A stretch of 64,000 nucleotides of DNA from CALSMU01 sp965230225 (GTDB lineage: Bacteria; Bacteroidota; Bacteroidia; Flavobacteriales_D; Parvicellaceae), in NCBI GenBank assembly GCA_965230225.1, contig CBDDKM010000005.1, forward strand, positions 510,252 through 574,251. The letters run 5' to 3'. This document shows, one piece after another, positions 17,117 to 25,125 of this stretch. Both the position numbers and the translations under genes were made by a program. The notes under the pieces were generated by a model. It did no database searches, had not been told where the DNA came from, and saw only the letters and a program-made list of their open reading frames with translations. The stretch's first letter is position 1. Each line of letters begins with the position of its first letter.

Positions 17117-17944
17117 TTAATCAGTCTTAAACTTATATCCTAAACCAAAAGAAAACCATTGTTCTCCTTGGTAAAACCAATCATTTTGTCTGTCAATCAT
17201 AGCATCGAAACCTGTAAAAATTCCAAGATTAACTTTGTTCAGCGTAAAAACTAAACCACCTTGATAATAAGTGACAGCATAAGAATCTTTCTTATCAGTT
17301 AATGTTCCATCATCGTTTTCAGTAAAGTATTTAGCTGAACCTATCCCAAATCCAAAAGGTACTATTGATATGAAATTTTGAGAAAACGGTTTTTTATCTA
17401 GTTTGAGGCGAAGTCCAAAATTATAACTAACAGTAAATTCACCATTCAAAATCCATCCTTCGCTACCTTTACTTGGTCTAAGTTTTAGAGGTTGAACCAG
17501 AGGGATTCCAACGATTTTTTCTGAAAGTAATGTTTTCGACATAGGTTTAAAATCATCTTTCTTGACTGCAAAATAATAGTTATATGCGTTGTCCTTGTCA
17601 GCTTTCAATAAAGTCCCGTCAAAATGTTTAATTACTTTAACTGTTTTTGTTTTATCATCTTTCGATGGTTCTTCTATCAACTTTGTCTTTGGTAAAATTC
17701 TTATTATTACATAGCCATTTTCATCTTCTTTTATAATCTTATAATCTAAATGTCCCAATTCATCAACTTTGATAATATAATCGTCATCATAAATAGTTTC
17801 GAAGTTTTTGTCCATAATTCGTTTAACCTTTAAGTCAACTTTAGTTCTGTAAACATTCGGATTTAATATAGAAGCTCTAAATGATTGGCTGAATGCAATT
17901 GTTGAGTAAAATAATATTGCAATTATTGTAAATATTCTTTTCAT
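17117..17944 (-). CDS. Exported hypothetical protein, probable outer-membrane barrel, in a cassette-like unit
   Basis: Protein of 275 residues with a signal peptide (MKRIFTIIAILFYSTIAFSQ). The first half is Lys/Asp-rich with strand-like repeats (IIKVDELGHLDYKIIKEDEN). The second half has alternating aromatic strands and glycines (FTVSYNFGLRLKLDKKPFSQ, ending FSFGLGYKFKTD), like an outer-membrane barrel with a terminal aromatic strand. No named family is recognised. It is AT-rich, lies alone between attC-like elements 2 and 3, and has its stop 7 bases from element 2. A cargo gene of unknown use is the best description. Confidence 0.6.
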   Translation of the reverse strand: MKRIFTIIAILFYSTIAFSQSFRASILNPNVYRTKVDLKVKRIMDKNFETIYDDDYIIKVDELGHLDYKIIKEDENGYVIIRILPKTKLIEEPSKDDKTKTVKVIKHFDGTLLKADKDNAYNYYFAVKKDDFKPMSKTLLSEKIVGIPLVQPLKLRPSKGSEGWILNGEFTVSYNFGLRLKLDKKPFSQNFISIVPFGFGIGSAKYFTENDDGTLTDKKDSYAVTYYQGGLVFTLNKVNLGIFTGFDAMIDRQNDWFYQGEQWFSFGLGYKFKTD

Positions 17945-17964
17945 CTTTTTTCAGTTTTGGTTGC

Positions 17965-18229
17965 AGCTAACTATTGTATAAACACAAATCACAACTGAAA
18001 GGAACAATAACCTTTTGTAGTAATTGGGGTATTGAAACAATAAGAATTATCTAAACTTCTCATAAGTTTACCAATTATATCATTTCGAGATGTTGCAACT
18101 CTTGAAAATAGGGTGTTTACACCCTAAAATACCGTAAAATTACCCTGCTTAAAATAGGTTGGAGCCTCTAAAAAAGAGAACCCCACTAGGTGAAGATTCT
18201 CTTTTCAGTTTTGGTTATCTAAGTTAGAT
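17965..18229 (-). repeat. Possible attC-like element 3 (boundaries uncertain)
   Basis: AGCTAAC at 17965-17971, followed by TATTGTATAAAC, resembles the end of element 2 and lies 20 bases before the start of the exported-protein gene, as element 2 does for the next unit. The other end may be GTTAGAT at 18223-18229, whose reverse complement ATCTAACTTAGATAACC resembles the first arm. That would make it 265 bases with a terminator inside, long for an attC site. Only the 17965 end is reasonably supported. This also accounts for the 293-base gap here, in which no gene was seen. Confidence 0.35.
18172..18205 (-). terminator. Hairpin terminator after the CxxC lipoprotein gene
   Basis: Arms AAAAGAGAA (18172-18180) and TTCTCTTTT (18197-18205) form a perfect 9-base stem. 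Read on the minus strand it lies about 33 bases after the stop at 18238, and the distal arm runs into TTCTCTTTTTTAG. Confidence 0.7.
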
Positions 18230-18237
18230 CCAGGTAA

Positions 18238-18669
18238 TTATTTAATGATTTCTTCTAATTCAATGCGATCGTTTTTTAGTAGGAAGTGCGTACTTGCTGT
18301 TTCGGCAATTCCTAATCTTCCAACCTCTTTACCGTTAACTGGTACGATGATGAAGCTAGTGGCATCTAGTTGGGGCTTGTGTTCTTCAGGGATATCACCC
18401 GTGGTTAGTACGTATTTATGGCCAGAGAAAGTTTGGTTCTGGTTTACGATCCAATTAATGGTTTCTTCGGTACAGGCTCCACAATAATGAGGGTTGAGCA
18501 GAATAATAGAGCTATTACTAATGTTGATGCCGCTAGAACTAAAAAATGCCAATACATTTTGCTCTTCCTGAGTTATTTTTTCTACCTCAGAAGTAGTCTG
18601 CTCATCTTTCTGGCTTCCGCACGAAGAAAGAGACAGTAGGAGCACAAGGATGTAAATAATTCTATGCAT
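18238..18669 (-). CDS. Putative lipoprotein with a CxxC motif, possibly thioredoxin-like
   Basis: Protein of 143 residues with a lipoprotein signal ending LSLSSC. The mature part has IILLNPHYCGACTEE, placing a CGAC motif after a hydrophobic strand, as in thioredoxin-fold redox proteins. A later FIIVPVNGKEVGRLG could be the strand region near the cis-proline, though no clear cis-Pro is seen. The ATG at 18669 is chosen over a TTG three codons upstream. It is probably anchored in the envelope facing the periplasm. It could be a thiol-redox or metal-binding protein; the fold assignment is an inference. Confidence 0.6.
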   Translation of the reverse strand: MHRIIYILVLLLSLSSCGSQKDEQTTSEVEKITQEEQNVLAFFSSSGINISNSSIILLNPHYCGACTEETINWIVNQNQTFSGHKYVLTTGDIPEEHKPQLDATSFIIVPVNGKEVGRLGIAETASTHFLLKNDRIELEEIIK

Positions 18670-19052
18670 TACTCTCAAAATTGCTGCGTGGGGCGTTGCA
18701 GGTGTTTGATCAAAGTCGAAAAATGTAAAAAATGATTCTCCTTGCTATTGATCTATGTTAGGAAATCGCTTTTAGGAGGCTTGATCAATGATTTGATAGA
18801 AAAGCAGTGGCCTTAAAAATGAAATTAATTGTTCCAGATGAAATGATTAATTGATGGTGTTTTCATAGAGGATGTTTTCATAGAGGATGCCAATAAATTC
18901 AATGGGTTGAGGTGTATTGGTGTTCAGTAAGGAGTTTTAAGATGACAATTTGGATTGTAATTTAACCTCTTTTTTGTCTGTTAAGCTGGTATAAATTATG
19001 TATTTATGAAGTTGAATTACGCCATGATTTGAAACAACCTAATAATAAGTTT
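18670..19052. other. Intergenic region, no gene recognised
   Basis: 383 bases between divergent genes. The only internal structure I see is a 15-base tandem duplication (separate entry). Promoters for the lipoprotein gene and the Crp/Fnr gene must lie here, but no convincing -33/-7 pair was found. Confidence 0.5.
18859..18888. repeat. 15-base perfect tandem duplication
   Basis: GTTTTCATAGAGGAT occurs twice back to back (18859-18873 and 18874-18888) in the gap upstream of the Crp/Fnr gene. It looks like a slippage duplication or a pair of protein-binding sites. Copy number could be confirmed from raw reads. Confidence 0.85.
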
Positions 19053-19622
19053 ATGGACCTATATGAATTTATTAACTACCACCTAAACGAAAACTTTACT
19101 TGTAACAGTGAACTCCCCTTTTCGGTATATCCAAAAAAGTATGGAAAAGGAGAAGTCATTACCGATTATGGAGAAGTCGAAAAATACGGGTATTACATAT
19201 TGAGTGGTATTACCCAGGCGGAAACAATTACAGAAAATAAGGATGTAAATATTCTTGATTTTGTTTTTGAAGGGAGCTTTATCACTGCTTACATGTCGTT
19301 CATTTCTCAATATCCGTCCAATGTTCGGATATCTGCCGTAACCGATTGCGAAGTGCTTTCTTTTCATAGAAGTGAGATCTACAAAACCTACGAAACGTCC
19401 CATTTGGTAAGTGAACTAGGTAGGCGAATGGCTGAAAATAAGTTTATCGAAAAAACGCAACGAGAGATCAATCTACTCACCAAAACAGCTCAGGAAAGGT
19501 ATGAGGAGTTGTTCCATTCTCATCCCAATATTATTCGCCAAATTCCCATTAATCGAATTGCACTTTATTTAGGAATTCACCCGGAAAGTCTGAGCAGAAT
19601 TAGGAAAAGGGTACATGGTTAG
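19053..19622 (+). CDS. Crp/Fnr family transcriptional regulator
   Basis: Regulator of 189 residues with an N-terminal cyclic-nucleotide-binding-like beta barrel (residues about 25-110, with GYYILSG and FEGSFITAYMSFIS) and a C-terminal winged-helix reading ERYEELFHSHPNIIRQIPIN, then LGIHPESLSRIRKRV, the DNA-recognition helix of Bacteroidota Crp/Fnr proteins. No Fe-S cysteine cluster is seen, so it is not an FNR-type oxygen sensor. The start is uncertain: a TTG at 19029 is in frame upstream, and I prefer the ATG at 19053. Its stop overlaps the stop of the convergent SGNH gene. Its targets are unknown. Confidence 0.82.
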   Translation: MDLYEFINYHLNENFTCNSELPFSVYPKKYGKGEVITDYGEVEKYGYYILSGITQAETITENKDVNILDFVFEGSFITAYMSFISQYPSNVRISAVTDCEVLSFHRSEIYKTYETSHLVSELGRRMAENKFIEKTQREINLLTKTAQERYEELFHSHPNIIRQIPINRIALYLGIHPESLSRIRKRVHG

Positions 19623-20812
19623 TGGTTTAACCACTGGTTCCAAATTTCTTTACCCAACATTAGGTAGCTACTGCCTTTCATGTGCTCATCGTAGTTCCAG
19701 TACAAATGCTGGTTATTCGATTCGTGGTTAACAACGGTGGGAGTTAGATCAATGAATTGAATGTTGAATTTGGAGCATTCTTCTGCCAGTATGCTTCTAT
19801 GAATTTGATAGGCATCTTGAGTAAGATCCATGGACTCGTTGCAGGCCACCTGGCACATTTCTAACTCATATTGTAAGTAGTATTTAGTAGTTTGGTTTTT
19901 ACTTGGAATATAAACCACTACAGGTTGGGAGCCATTTTGTTGACAAACATATTGGAAGAAAGGTATGGTTTCTCCCAGTTTTGGAGGGAGTTTTAAGTAA
20001 TACTCTTCAACAAATAACCCATTTGTTCTAAACGGATTAAAAGTGGCTTTTTTCATCTCCTCTGCAATTCTGTCTGTTACCCTTAACTTTAGTTCAGCCT
20101 CATGCTCCGTCCAGGGGTTTCCCTCTTGAGGAGCTGGGTCCATAAACGGCTTACTTTCTCCTGTCCACCTGGATAAAATTGGATTGTTGCTGCGCATTTG
20201 ACTGATCAGTTCAAATAACCTCGGTTTGTAGAGGTTGTAGTATTCCGGTTCCAGAAAATATTGTGGTACTGGAGGTTCATTCTGACCCAAATCATTGGCG
20301 TAAATGCAAAGAAAAGTAACATCCGGTTGATAGGCAGGAATGAGGTCGGCTACCAGTTGTAAGTACACGTTTAACCCTTGGCCCACTAATCCGGCATTCA
20401 TTACCTCGTAACCATAGCCAGCACTTTTCTGAAAACCTTGAGGTATGGTTTGATCCTGATTGGCCATAATGCCCTCAATAAAGCTATCTCCAATAAACAA
20501 CACCCTTTTTTGTTCGGTTGGTTTTTCGATGTTCCATTCTTTGTCTCTAAAGCCATACATGTTCATTTCATGAACAAATATGGCGTTGGTGTCCAGGCTG
20601 GACTGCCAGTGCATGGGCTGGTTTCTTACAAATTGCTCCTGGTTATTGTACTGATTTAGGTTGGTGTAAATGGAACGATCTAAGTTCTTTAATTCATGAA
20701 CAGGAAATACAATTCTTAGGGTGATTTCCTGAAACAGAAATACCACTAACAGGTAAATAAGGATTTTTACCCATTTGCTCTTTTTCGATATTGAATCATG
20801 CTCCGTGCTCAT
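19619..20812 (-). CDS. SGNH/GDSL-type hydrolase with N-terminal membrane anchor
   Basis: Protein of 397 residues with a basic start, then one membrane helix (about residues 15-31, ILIYLLVVFLFQEITL). The catalytic domain shows SGNH blocks: VLFIGDSFIEG (nucleophile Ser in GDS), NAGLVGQG (block II Gly), CIYANDLGQN (block III Asn) and DEHMKGSSYLMLG (catalytic Asp and His). The domain probably faces the periplasm. The family covers esterases, and acyl or glycan deacetylases of envelope polymers; the substrate cannot be assigned. It is convergent with the Crp/Fnr gene, with the two stops overlapping by 4 bases. Confidence 0.75.
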   Translation of the reverse strand: MSTEHDSISKKSKWVKILIYLLVVFLFQEITLRIVFPVHELKNLDRSIYTNLNQYNNQEQFVRNQPMHWQSSLDTNAIFVHEMNMYGFRDKEWNIEKPTEQKRVLFIGDSFIEGIMANQDQTIPQGFQKSAGYGYEVMNAGLVGQGLNVYLQLVADLIPAYQPDVTFLCIYANDLGQNEPPVPQYFLEPEYYNLYKPRLFELISQMRSNNPILSRWTGESKPFMDPAPQEGNPWTEHEAELKLRVTDRIAEEMKKATFNPFRTNGLFVEEYYLKLPPKLGETIPFFQYVCQQNGSQPVVVYIPSKNQTTKYYLQYELEMCQVACNESMDLTQDAYQIHRSILAEECSKFNIQFIDLTPTVVNHESNNQHLYWNYDEHMKGSSYLMLGKEIWNQWLNH

Positions 20813-21034
20813 CGCGGCAAAAGATAATCAATAAAGAATCAGCTAGTTGCATTTGTAACTAAAATCTGTTTGGAGTGTCTTGTAACCAGGTGCGTTATAC
20901 ATGCGAAAAAATAATAATTGGACGAAGGAAAGCTGTTAATATTTAGATGGTTATTGAGAATATTGTTATATTTAAGGACCTGTCGAAATAACTCGAATGT
21001 CAGTTAGCCTGACTCTATAAACAATTTTACTACA

Positions 21035-24000
21035 ATGAAACACTTTTACCTTGCTACGCTTGCGTTATTGTCTGGAGCATGCTTTGGGCAAAACATTAAT
21101 CTGGGAACAGATAAAAACAATCTGGAAGTCACAGAACAAACACCAACCTCTATTGAATTAAATGTCTCTCTATCCGACTTGTCGTTTAAGGAGGTTAAGA
21201 AAGACGGAAACACCTGGTCGGAGATCGATGTTTCCGGTATGGTGAGTAACCATGAAGTTGGATTACCGGAACTAAAAACCTGGAACAAATTAATCGATAT
21301 TCCTTATGGAGCTCAAGTGGAGGTTAATATCTCTAAATCTGAGTTTCAGATAGTGGACCTGAACCAATATGGGGTAAATACTCTTATTCCTGTTCAAAGA
21401 AGTATCTCTAAAAGTGAAGACCCTGCTAATGTGGTTTTTGCTAAGAACCAACAAGTATACTCCACCAATGCTTTTCAAAACAATTCGTTGGTAACGGTAG
21501 ACGAATTGGGAAGCATGAGAGGACATCATTTAGGGAGAGTTGAAATTTGCCCTTTTGATTACAATCCTGTTCAGAATACGTTAAAAGTATATACCAACAT
21601 CGAGTTCGAAATTGAGTTTCTAAATGCAGATTTAGGATTGACCGAACAGATGCACAAGAAATATTACTCTCCTGCTTTTGAAGCTCCATTGAGTAAATGC
21701 ATTAACAGTCAGATTTCCACAACTAAGGATTTGATCGTTACTTATCCGGTTAAATATGTAATTGTTGCACCGTCTGCATATCAGGCAGATTTACAACCAT
21801 TAGTAGAGTGGAAAACCAAAAAAGGATTTCACGTTGTGGAGGCATATACCGGTGATCCTGCTGTTGGTAACACCACAGCTTCTATTAAATCGTATTTAGA
21901 AGGATTGTATACTGCAGGAACTCCTTCTGATCCTGCTCCTTCTTATGTACTATTAGTGGGAGATGTGGCAGACATGCCAACTTTTTCCGGGGTATATGGA
22001 GGCCATGTAACTGATCTTTACTATTGTGAGTACGATGGTGGTGGAGATTATTACCCGGAAGTTTATTACGGTCGTTTCCCTGCTACAAACGCAGCAGAGT
22101 TGAACAACATGATCAACAAAACGCTACAGTATGAGCAGTATTTATTTCCAGATCCGGACTTCTTAGGTAGAGCAACAATGATTTCAGGGGTAGATGCTAG
22201 TATGGCTCCAACTTACGGAAATGGTCAGATCAATTACGGAAATGCCATGTATACTAATCTGGCTCACGGAATTCACTCTTCAACTTATTTATACCCTGCA
22301 TCGGGGAGTAGTGGAGCAGCTATTTTAGCTGATGTAAATAACGGAAACTGCTTTGTGAACTATACAGCTCATGGATATTCAGGAGGATGGGCCGATCCAT
22401 CATTTACCTGTACAGACGTGTATAATATGACCAATTATCATCAACCAGCCTTGATGATTGGTAACTGTTGTCAATCTAATATGTTCGACGATCCTGAGTG
22501 TTTCGGAGAAGCACTTTTAAGAGTTCAGGACAGAGGAGCTATTGGGTACATCGGAGGTTCTAATTTAACTTATTGGAATGAAGATTACTGGTGGGGAGTT
22601 GGTAATGGTCCAATTACAGCTAATCCGGTATATGATCCAACTACTTTAGGAGCTTACGACAAAATGTTCCACGATAATGGAGAAGCTAGAGCAGATTGGC
22701 ACGTTACCAATGCTCAAATGATATTGGGAGGAAACCTTGCGGTAACTCAAGCTGCTAGTAGTTTGGAAGATTACTATTATGAAATTTACCACTTAATGGG
22801 AGATCCTTCGTTAATGACTTACTTTGGTGTACCATCAGCAATGGCGGTAACTCATTTAAATGCAGTGCCAATTGGTACGGCTACGTTACAAGTTACGGCA
22901 GAACCGGATGCTTATGTAGCTCTAAGTTTAAACGGGGTGTTATTGGATGCACAAGAAACAGATTTGAGTGGATCAGTAACGTTAACTTTCCCGGCATTTA
23001 GTACCATTGGAACAGCAGATTTGGTGGTGACTAAGCAAAACAAACAACCGTATATTGGAACAGTTCAGATCATTACAACCAATGCTCCTTTTGTAGCTTA
23101 CGATAACCACAGTGTTATCGATGTGGTAGGTAACGGAGATAACATTGCCGATTATAATGAGACGTTAGAATTGGACGTAACGCTAAGCAATTATGGAATG
23201 ATTGATGCCACCGGTGTTACTGCTCAATTAGTGTGTACGAACCCATACATTACCATTACTGATGATAATGATACCTGGGGAACCATTACCGCAGGAAACG
23301 CTGTAACAGTTAACGCTGCATTTGCCATGGACGTTGCTAATGATGTGCCGGATCAAACCATAGTAAGCTACGATATTGTTGTGGATGATAATTCAGGAGG
23401 AAGCTGGACTTCTTATTTTAACCTTACCGTTAATGCACCTGAATTAGTTATTGGTATGGAGTCGTTAGACGATGCTTCCGGTAACGGAAATGGAAGATTA
23501 GATGCTGGTGAACAAGCTACCATTACGCTTCCTTCTAACAACGATGGACATTCGGCATGTACTGCATTAACAGGAACGCTGTCTACAACCAGTCCTTATA
23601 TTACTATTACATCGCCAACAGCTAACCTTGGAACGATGGGTGCTAGTGGAACTTCGGATGTTGATTTTGTAATTGACGTAGACGCATCTACTCCGTTTGG
23701 AACCGAAGTTGAGTTTACTTATGATCTAGTGGATGGAGCTTATAGCGATTCACACACCTTTACCATGATTGTTGGTTTGTTCTCTGAAGATTTTGAAACT
23801 GGAGACTATACTGCCTTTGAATGGTTGCCACAAGGATTAAATCCATGGACCATTGATCAGAATATTTTCTATGAAGGAACTAACTCTTCAGTTTCCGGGA
23901 CCATTTCTGATGATGAGGAATCAGTGATGGAAATCACTTTAGACATTATTGCAGATGGTGAAATTAGCTTCATGAAGCAGGTTTCTTCTGAATCCGGATA

Positions 24001-24472
24001 TGACTTCTTGAAGTTCTATATCGACAATCAACTGCAAGGAGAATGGGCAGGAGAAATTACCTGGTCGGCAGAAACATTTGATGTTACTGCAGGAACAAGA
24101 ACATTCAAATGGGTTTACGAGAAAGATTACTCGGTAAGCGAAGGAGACGATGCTGCATGGGTAGACTATATTGTATTCCCTCCAATGCAAAACTCTGTTG
24201 GTGTAGAGGAGAATGTATTATTAGGAGGATTTAGAGCTTACCCAAATCCTTCTGACGGGAACTTTACATTTGTTTTAGAAGCAAAAAGAAATACTGAAGG
24301 AAATATCAAAGTATACGATGCACAAGGTAAATTGTTAGAGCAGAATAATGTTCAGTTATCTACAGGTGTAAACACTTTTGATTTTAGCCTAGAGGATAAA
24401 GCAGCAGGACTTTATATGATCCAACTGGTTGCAGAAGGAGAAAGCATTAAGCAACAAGTATTGGTGAAATAA
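21035..24472 (+). CDS. Gingipain-type C25 cysteine peptidase with T9SS sorting domain
   Basis: Large secreted protease of 1145 residues. In order: signal peptide (MKHFYLATLALLSGACFGQ), a C25 propeptide-like region (about 35-225), the C25 caspase-like catalytic domain (about 235-600), Ig-like domains, a jelly-roll-like segment, and a C-terminal type A sorting domain starting AYPNPSDGNFTFVLEA. The catalytic His is in TAHGYSGG (His446), and Cys is in GNCCQSN (Cys479, or 478). T9SS would cleave the C-terminal domain and release or anchor the enzyme on the cell surface. A hairpin terminator follows, then an ECF sigma factor gene on the same strand. Confidence 0.9.
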   Translation: MKHFYLATLALLSGACFGQNINLGTDKNNLEVTEQTPTSIELNVSLSDLSFKEVKKDGNTWSEIDVSGMVSNHEVGLPELKTWNKLIDIPYGAQVEVNISKSEFQIVDLNQYGVNTLIPVQRSISKSEDPANVVFAKNQQVYSTNAFQNNSLVTVDELGSMRGHHLGRVEICPFDYNPVQNTLKVYTNIEFEIEFLNADLGLTEQMHKKYYSPAFEAPLSKCINSQISTTKDLIVTYPVKYVIVAPSAYQADLQPLVEWKTKKGFHVVEAYTGDPAVGNTTASIKSYLEGLYTAGTPSDPAPSYVLLVGDVADMPTFSGVYGGHVTDLYYCEYDGGGDYYPEVYYGRFPATNAAELNNMINKTLQYEQYLFPDPDFLGRATMISGVDASMAPTYGNGQINYGNAMYTNLAHGIHSSTYLYPASGSSGAAILADVNNGNCFVNYTAHGYSGGWADPSFTCTDVYNMTNYHQPALMIGNCCQSNMFDDPECFGEALLRVQDRGAIGYIGGSNLTYWNEDYWWGVGNGPITANPVYDPTTLGAYDKMFHDNGEARADWHVTNAQMILGGNLAVTQAASSLEDYYYEIYHLMGDPSLMTYFGVPSAMAVTHLNAVPIGTATLQVTAEPDAYVALSLNGVLLDAQETDLSGSVTLTFPAFSTIGTADLVVTKQNKQPYIGTVQIITTNAPFVAYDNHSVIDVVGNGDNIADYNETLELDVTLSNYGMIDATGVTAQLVCTNPYITITDDNDTWGTITAGNAVTVNAAFAMDVANDVPDQTIVSYDIVVDDNSGGSWTSYFNLTVNAPELVIGMESLDDASGNGNGRLDAGEQATITLPSNNDGHSACTALTGTLSTTSPYITITSPTANLGTMGASGTSDVDFVIDVDASTPFGTEVEFTYDLVDGAYSDSHTFTMIVGLFSEDFETGDYTAFEWLPQGLNPWTIDQNIFYEGTNSSVSGTISDDEESVMEITLDIIADGEISFMKQVSSESGYDFLKFYIDNQLQGEWAGEITWSAETFDVTAGTRTFKWVYEKDYSVSEGDDAAWVDYIVFPPMQNSVGVEENVLLGGFRAYPNPSDGNFTFVLEAKRNTEGNIKVYDAQGKLLEQNNVQLSTGVNTFDFSLEDKAAGLYMIQLVAEGESIKQQVLVK

Positions 24473-24495
24473 TCCAATAAACAATACTAGATATG

Positions 24496-24524
24496 AAAAG
24501 TGCAGAGCATAGCTTTGCACTTTT
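24496..24524 (+). terminator. Hairpin terminator after the C25 peptidase gene
   Basis: Arms AAAAGTGCA (24496-24504) and TGCACTTTT (24516-24524), followed by further T residues, 24 bases after the stop codon. Confidence 0.85.
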
Positions 24525-24597
24525 TTTTATGTGCTGTTGTCACTTTTTAAGTTTTTGTAACACCTAACCAAAAGAGCATTATATCTTTTGATAGAAT

Positions 24598-25125
24598 ATG
24601 ACAAGGAAAAAACAAGAGGAATTTCTAAAGCTCTACGAACCGGTTCATGAACGGTTCGAACGCTTCTGCAGGGCGAGAGTGTATGGGAATATGGAGTTTC
24701 GGGATTTGATGAATGAAACATTATTGATTGCCTATGAACGATTTGATTCATTGCAATCGAAAGGTTCTTTTCTGTCGTTTCTGATAGGGATTAGTGTTCG
24801 GGTATTGGCCAATAACAACAGGAAGAAACGATTCGACCTGGTGGAAAACGAAGAGAAAATAAAATCCTTTAAAGACGAAAATGTAAACGTAGAATCAAAG
24901 ATGGAGGTATACCTGTTGCATCAGGCATTGTCTTATTTGCCCGAAGAACAGCGAGAAGCCATCATATTGTTCGAAATAACAGGGTTTAATATAAAGGAAA
25001 TAGCATCTATTCAATCCGCCTCCGAATCGGCTGTTAAACAACGATTGAAAAGAGGGAGAGATAAACTGAGAAGTATTCTTGTTTTTGAATCATCTAATAA
25101 AAATGGAGGGAAACATGGAAAATAA
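24598..25125 (+). CDS. ECF-type RNA polymerase sigma factor
   Basis: Sigma-70 family protein of 175 residues with region 2 (about 8-75, including RDLMNETLLIAYERFDSL) and region 4 (about 105-165, including YLPEEQREAIILFEITGFNI, then KEIASIQSASESAVKQRLKR as the helix-turn-helix). Regions 1 and 3 are absent, as in ECF sigma factors. The next gene starts inside its last codons and codes for a membrane protein whose cytoplasmic N-terminus could be the anti-sigma factor, so the pair probably forms a signal-transduction unit. The target regulon is unknown; the adjacent T9SS protease is one candidate. Confidence 0.88.
   Translation: MTRKKQEEFLKLYEPVHERFERFCRARVYGNMEFRDLMNETLLIAYERFDSLQSKGSFLSFLIGISVRVLANNNRKKRFDLVENEEKIKSFKDENVNVESKMEVYLLHQALSYLPEEQREAIILFEITGFNIKEIASIQSASESAVKQRLKRGRDKLRSILVFESSNKNGGKHGK

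Larger units (their letters stand above)
12354..17971 (-). mobile_element. Cassette-like region: defence operon and exported-protein gene between attC-like repeats
   Basis: All four genes point the same way (minus). In both units, the first start codon lies about 20 bases after one repeat, and the last stop lies 7-11 bases before the next, as in integron gene cassettes. Unit A carries three genes (16958 to 12424) and unit B one (17944 to 17117). No integrase, attI or cassette promoter is seen. The region is AT-richer than its flanks. Interpretation as an integron-like array is inference; the geometry is seen directly. Confidence 0.45.
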
